The notes under the pieces were generated by a model. That model made no database searches. It saw only the letters and a program-made list of their open reading frames with translations, and was not told the origin of the DNA. A stretch of DNA of 64,000 nt, taken from the NCBI RefSeq assembly GCF_000952855.1, contig NZ_JSVU01000007.1, positions 62,001-126,000 of the forward strand, in the 5' to 3' direction. Shown one piece after another: positions 59,946 to 64,000 of the stretch. Numbering within the stretch: position 1 is the first letter of the stretch; each line of letters opens with the position of its first letter. The DNA comes from Aequorivita vladivostokensis. GTDB taxonomy: Bacteria; Bacteroidota; Bacteroidia; Flavobacteriales; Flavobacteriaceae. A program made the translations under genes and the position numbers.

Positions 59946-60560
59946 GTGAACTGGAGATGGTACATTCCCATATTGTTACTTGCCCTTACTTTTTTTGGAG
60001 TAGGGATGGAGCCAACTGCCCTGCCCAATCAGGAAATCGTTGTTCAGTTCAATGCCGAAAATGTTAGCACTGCCGATGCCCAACAAGCCATTGCCCGTAT
60101 TACTTCACAGTTAAAGTCTGTTGGCGTTGAAAATGTTGTAGTTTCCAAAATTCACGGCGGCAAGATAAAGGTGGCCTACTTCAGCACCACAGATGTTGCG
60201 ACTATTCAAAATCTTTTTCAAAATGAAGGTACGCTCCAGGTCGGGGATACGGCTTTTAATGAAAAACAGCATTCTTCTGAAATTCCCTTCGGAAAGAACG
60301 CGGGCATTTATAAGTTAGATGTAATCAAGCTTCATAAGGATTACAGCGCCCACAATGGGTTGCAAGGTTTGCCGGTAGTAATAAAAACTGCGAAGGATAC
60401 TTATTTAAAGCCCATTATTTCAGTTTCTGTTTCGGAAACAGGCTTTCACTTAAAGGAGAGCGAGGAACAACTTGCTTTTAAAAACTATCGAAGCGTTTCG
60501 CTTTTAATAGGCACTACTTCACATAAAATTCCAGAGGTCAGGGCTGGTCCTTTATCGTAA
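59946..60560 (+). CDS. Exported protein of unknown function
   Basis: A 204-residue protein from GTG at 59946, chosen because the TATATTTG promoter is just before it. One N-terminal hydrophobic helix (WRWYIPILLLALTFFGVGM). The mature part has IVVQFNAENVSTADAQQAIA, a beta-alpha-beta look, and VVIKTAKDTYLKPIISVSVS. I recall similar Flavobacteriaceae proteins in front of secDF without a name. The gap to secDF is about 180 bp with its own promoter. Function unknown. Confidence 0.68.
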   Translation: MNWRWYIPILLLALTFFGVGMEPTALPNQEIVVQFNAENVSTADAQQAIARITSQLKSVGVENVVVSKIHGGKIKVAYFSTTDVATIQNLFQNEGTLQVGDTAFNEKQHSSEIPFGKNAGIYKLDVIKLHKDYSAHNGLQGLPVVIKTAKDTYLKPIISVSVSETGFHLKESEEQLAFKNYRSVSLLIGTTSHKIPEVRAGPLS

Positions 60561-60672
60561 TTAAAATCTTCACTATAATTTTTTTAGCTGAAAAGGTTTT
60601 CAGTTTAGAAAAATGGTTTTGGACGTCATATTTCCGAAGCCAATAAATATAATTTTTAAATAACCGCGATAA

Positions 60673-60703
60673 TTGTCAGATATATCAGCAAACCATATAT
60701 TTG
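60673..60703 (+). promoter_or_regulatory. Promoter of secDF, TTG-N20-TATATTTG
   Basis: TTG at 60673-60675 and TATATTTG at 60696-60703 are 20 bases apart and lie 35 bases before the ATG at 60738. Confidence 0.6.
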
Positions 60704-60737
60704 CGCGATTTAAAAAATCTGACCAAAAAATATAAAC

Positions 60738-63700
60738 ATGCAAAACAAAGGATTAATTACCGTATTCGCCATCCTGTTTGGATTGGTGAGTATTTATCAG
60801 CTTTCTTTTACGTTTGTTGCCAACAAGGTAGAAGATAGCGCAAAGGAATTTGCAAACAGCAAATTTTCGGCCGAGCAGCCCCATGAGCGGGACGAGGCTG
60901 AGGCACGTTACCTGGATTCTGTGGCTAACCAGCCCGTTTTCTTGGGAATAGATTATAACACTGCCAAGGAAAAGGAACTAAACAAAGGGCTTGACCTTAA
61001 AGGAGGGATCAACGTAATTCTAGAGGTGTCTGTAAAAGACATTTTGAAAGGACTTGCGAATAATACCAAGGATCCGGCTTTCAACCAAGCTTTGGAAAAC
61101 GCGAGCGAACTACAAAAAGATAGCCAGGATACCTATCTTGAGTCTTTCTTTAAGGCTTTTGAAGCCCTTCCGGGTGAGAATGAGCTTGCTTCTCCCGATA
61201 TTTTCTTCAATAAAAATCTGGAAGATGTAATTGATGTAGGAATGACCAATGCTCAGGTAAAACCAATTATTGAGCAAAAGATTGACGAGTCCATTACTTC
61301 TGCTTTTGAAGTTTTGAGAAAGCGTATTGATAAATTTGGGGTTACCCAGCCAAACATCCAGCGTTTGGGGAAATCTGCAAGAATCCTAGTGGAGCTTCCG
61401 GGTGCAAAAGATGTTGATAGGGTTAAGAAATTACTTCAAAGTACTGCCCAACTTGAATTCTGGGATGTCTATAAATTTGAGGAAATGGCAGGTTTCCTTC
61501 AAGCAGCAGATGCTAAGGCAGGTGAAATTGCAATGGCCAAAACAGAGGCTGAATTAACTACTGCCGTTGATACTACCAAAGCAATTTCCGACACTACCGA
61601 TACAGAAGAAGATGACGTAAGTAAACTTTTGGGAGGACAGGATGTTAATGATTCTCTTGTAAATGATAATAAGGCAAACCCGATACTTTCCAAAATGGTT
61701 TCTTTGGGAACCCAAGGGAGTCCCGTGATTGCCACCTTTAAATTGCAGGATACTGCCGCAATTAATGGATATCTGCGCAATCCACAGATCAAGTCGCTCT
61801 TGCCAAATGAATTGCGTTATGCAAAATTTGTTTGGGGCTTACCCGAGACAAATCCGCAATTGAACGGAGAGGAAGTAACTGCCCTTTATGCACTAAAAAG
61901 TAACCGTGATAACATTCCCCCGCTTGGTGGAAGTGTAGTCGTAGATGCTAGACAGGAATATGATAACCTAAGCCGCGTAGTAGTATCTATGCAAATGAAT
62001 GGCCAGGGTGCCAAGATTTGGGAACAAATGACGGGCAATGCCTATGAGAACCAAAGTCAGATAGCCATCGTGCTTGATAATATTGTGTATTCAGCACCAG
62101 GTGTAACCTCTGGACCTATTGCTGGTGGACGTAGCCAGATTTCTGGAGACTTTACCGTAAACCAGGGTCAGGATTTAGCAAACGTATTGCGAGCTGGTAA
62201 ACTTCCTGCATCTGCTGAGATTATTCAGGGCGAAGTAGTAGGTCCTACATTAGGTCATGAGGCTATTAATAGCGGGGTAATGTCCTTTGTAATAGCTCTT
62301 TTCGTGGTGTTGTTGTGGATGATTGGCTATTACGGAAAAGCAGGGCTTTTTGCTGACGTTGCTTTATTGGTAAACATCCTATTTATCTTCGGAATTTTGG
62401 CGGGGCTTGGGGCCGTGCTTACCCTTCCAGGTATTGCCGGTATTGTATTGACCATCGGTATGTCCGTGGATGCAAACGTACTTATCTTTGAGCGGATCAA
62501 GGAAGAGCTTGCAAAAGGAAAAGCCCAAAAAGACGCTATTAAAGATGGTTTCAACAATGCGTTGTCTTCCATTTTGGATGCAAACATTACCACCGGTCTT
62601 ACTGGTTTGATACTATTGGTATTCGGAACCGGACCTATTCAAGGTTTCGCCACCACCTTATTGATTGGTATTGCCACAGCATTGTTTACGGCAATCTTCA
62701 TCACAAGACTGTTTATTGATAGCTATACCAAAAATGGCAAACCATTGCCTTGCTCTACTTTAATTACGAAGAACCTTTTCACAAATGTTCACGTTTCTTT
62801 CCTAAAGAAGCGAAAAATGGCTTACGTGATTTCTGCCATCATGCTGTTGATAAGTGTTTCATCACTTTTCATAAATGGTCTTAACCAAGGTGTTGACTTT
62901 GTGGGTGGACGTACCTATACTGTGCGTTTTGACAAGGATGTGAATGCGCAGGAAATACAGGACAACCTTATTGCAACCTTTGGAAGTGCCGAGGCAAAAA
63001 CCTATGGTGGCGATAACCAGTTGAAGATTACTACTAAATACAAGGTTGACGAAACCGGGACTGAAGTAGATGAGGAAATAGAAAGAATGCTTTTTGAAAC
63101 CGTCAAAAAAGATATGCCAGCCACAATGACCTACGAGGATTTTGTGGGCGACGGCCAAGGAAAAACTATTGGTAGAATGGAGTATTACAAAGTAAGTCCT
63201 ACCATTGCGGACGATATTAAGAAAGACTCCTTCTGGGCCGTATTTGGTTCGTTGGTTGTAGTTTTCCTATATATCTTGCTTCGTTTTAGAAGATGGCAAT
63301 TCAGTTTGGGCGCGGTTGCGGCAGTTTTCCACGACGTGGTTATAGTTTTGGGTGTATTCTCGCTTACCTATAAATTTATGCCTTTCAGTATGGAAATAGA
63401 CCAAGCGTTTATTGCAGCCATTCTAACGGTAATCGGGTACTCGCTGAATGATACCGTTATCGTTTTTGACCGTATTCGTGAATACTTTGGGGAACATCCG
63501 GGATGGAAAATGAACCGAATTATAGATGTAGCCTTGAGCAGTACCTTAAGTAGAACGTTGAACACCTCGTTCACCACACTTATCGTATTGTTGAGTATGT
63601 TCTTCTTAGGTGCAGAATCTATACGTGGGCTGTTATTCGCGATTATCGTGGGTATTTTGGTCGGTACTTATTCATCGTTATTTATCGCTACGCCAATTAT

Positions 63701-63779
63701 GTACGATACCGTAAAACGTAAGAAGGTTGAGGATCTGATTGATAAGAAAGAGGAAGCTGAGCCAGCGCTGGAAGCCTAG
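60738..63779 (+). CDS. secDF: Fused protein translocase subunit SecDF
   Basis: A 1013-residue fusion of SecD and SecF, twelve membrane helices. SecD half: P1 start GLDLKGGINVILEVSVKDIL, and the head with VVDARQEYDNLSRVVVSMQM; helix 4 has MSVDANVLIFERIKEEL with the proton-relay Asp. SecF half: NGLNQGVDFVGGRTYTVRFD and YSLNDTVIVFDRIREYF. It uses the proton gradient to pull proteins out of SecYEG. Fusion is the normal state in this phylum. A low-complexity insert (TTAVDTTKAISDTTDTEEDD) lies in the first loop. A hairpin terminator follows. Confidence 0.96.
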   Translation: MQNKGLITVFAILFGLVSIYQLSFTFVANKVEDSAKEFANSKFSAEQPHERDEAEARYLDSVANQPVFLGIDYNTAKEKELNKGLDLKGGINVILEVSVKDILKGLANNTKDPAFNQALENASELQKDSQDTYLESFFKAFEALPGENELASPDIFFNKNLEDVIDVGMTNAQVKPIIEQKIDESITSAFEVLRKRIDKFGVTQPNIQRLGKSARILVELPGAKDVDRVKKLLQSTAQLEFWDVYKFEEMAGFLQAADAKAGEIAMAKTEAELTTAVDTTKAISDTTDTEEDDVSKLLGGQDVNDSLVNDNKANPILSKMVSLGTQGSPVIATFKLQDTAAINGYLRNPQIKSLLPNELRYAKFVWGLPETNPQLNGEEVTALYALKSNRDNIPPLGGSVVVDARQEYDNLSRVVVSMQMNGQGAKIWEQMTGNAYENQSQIAIVLDNIVYSAPGVTSGPIAGGRSQISGDFTVNQGQDLANVLRAGKLPASAEIIQGEVVGPTLGHEAINSGVMSFVIALFVVLLWMIGYYGKAGLFADVALLVNILFIFGILAGLGAVLTLPGIAGIVLTIGMSVDANVLIFERIKEELAKGKAQKDAIKDGFNNALSSILDANITTGLTGLILLVFGTGPIQGFATTLLIGIATALFTAIFITRLFIDSYTKNGKPLPCSTLITKNLFTNVHVSFLKKRKMAYVISAIMLLISVSSLFINGLNQGVDFVGGRTYTVRFDKDVNAQEIQDNLIATFGSAEAKTYGGDNQLKITTKYKVDETGTEVDEEIERMLFETVKKDMPATMTYEDFVGDGQGKTIGRMEYYKVSPTIADDIKKDSFWAVFGSLVVVFLYILLRFRRWQFSLGAVAAVFHDVVIVLGVFSLTYKFMPFSMEIDQAFIAAILTVIGYSLNDTVIVFDRIREYFGEHPGWKMNRIIDVALSSTLSRTLNTSFTTLIVLLSMFFLGAESIRGLLFAIIVGILVGTYSSLFIATPIMYDTVKRKKVEDLIDKKEEAEPALEA

Positions 63780-63800
63780 TTCTCATTCTTCTGAAATATT

Positions 63801-63837
63801 AAAAGACCTTTCCATTTTTTGGAAAGGTCTTTTTTTA
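63801..63837 (+). terminator. Terminator after secDF
   Basis: AAAAGACCTTTCC and GGAAAGGTCTTTTTTT form a 13-bp stem with a U-run, 21 bases after the secDF stop. Confidence 0.88.
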
Positions 63838-63908
63838 TGCGAAAAAGTACAATCTTTTGGGCATTATGCGGCGTGGCTCCAAGTGTTAATTGTTTTAAAT
63901 GAACAGAT

Positions 63909-64000
63909 TTATTTTGAAGTTGAAAAGCGGATGCGGTCGCCGTTCTTTAGATTCCACACATCGGTCAGGCCGGCATTCACCTCCAAAACGTATTGCGATG
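63909..64000 (-). CDS. DUF192-family protein, C-terminal end only
   Basis: Thirty codons on the minus strand up to the window edge read SQYVLEVNAGLTDVWNLKNG then DRIRFSTSK and a stop. This is the C-terminal end of DUF192, whose last part runs YVLEV-AG----W-L--GD-I. The family is small and of unknown role, often exported. The rest lies outside the window. It converges with secDF across the terminator hairpin. Confidence 0.75.
   Translation of the reverse strand, partial: SQYVLEVNAGLTDVWNLKNGDRIRFSTSK

Overview
The window looks like a chromosomal segment of a marine-type Flavobacteriaceae (Bacteroidota). Support comes from TAnnTTTG -7 promoter elements, secreted proteins with type IX secretion (T9SS) style C-termini, a fused SecDF, a Bacteroidota-type NrdJ, TonB-dependent uptake genes, many MKK-type lipoproteins and AT-rich spacers. 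No rRNA or tRNA gene was seen.

Region 1 (1-15.8 kb): a cut MFS permease, then a same-strand run of small exported proteins (four with NTF2/SnoaL-like folds, a RidA lipoprotein, a secreted unknown and an NAD-dependent epimerase). A TPR histidine kinase/LytTR regulator pair, a DoxX-like membrane protein, an ECF sigma factor, a T9SS protein broken by an amber codon and an RhlE-type RNA helicase follow.

Region 2 (16.1-28.9 kb) is the accessory part. After a Zn/Cd-type P-ATPase comes a string of units separated by imperfect hairpins with AACG at the left edge and GTTR at the right edge. They resemble integron attC sites and nearly all point the same way. The units carry a HigA antitoxin remnant, an exported unknown, a flavodoxin-fold reductase/membrane protein/Crp-type regulator trio, a tandem ABM-domain protein with an AraC regulator, and other orphans. 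An IS110-family element and two IS1182-type copies (one with an 884-bp internal deletion) sit inside these hairpins. A decayed tyrosine recombinase ends in the last hairpin. I read this as a degraded integron-like cassette array; this is inference.

Region 3 (29-36 kb): an arsenic operon (arsR, arsM, GNAT, arsC-like phosphatase, ACR3, small membrane protein), an APC permease and a GNAT enzyme. Six helically phased GCCGAC repeats lie just before it.

Region 4 (36-64 kb) is mostly core genome: an ASPIC/FG-GAP T9SS protein, nhaA, ffh, a four-helix-bundle gene, folD, a membrane/stress cluster, a HerA-like ATPase, queE, gyrB, mdh, nrdJ, a probable copper-related TonB receptor cluster, secDF and the end of a DUF192 gene. 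Short intergenic tandem repeats of several families and nested palindromes recur throughout the window.
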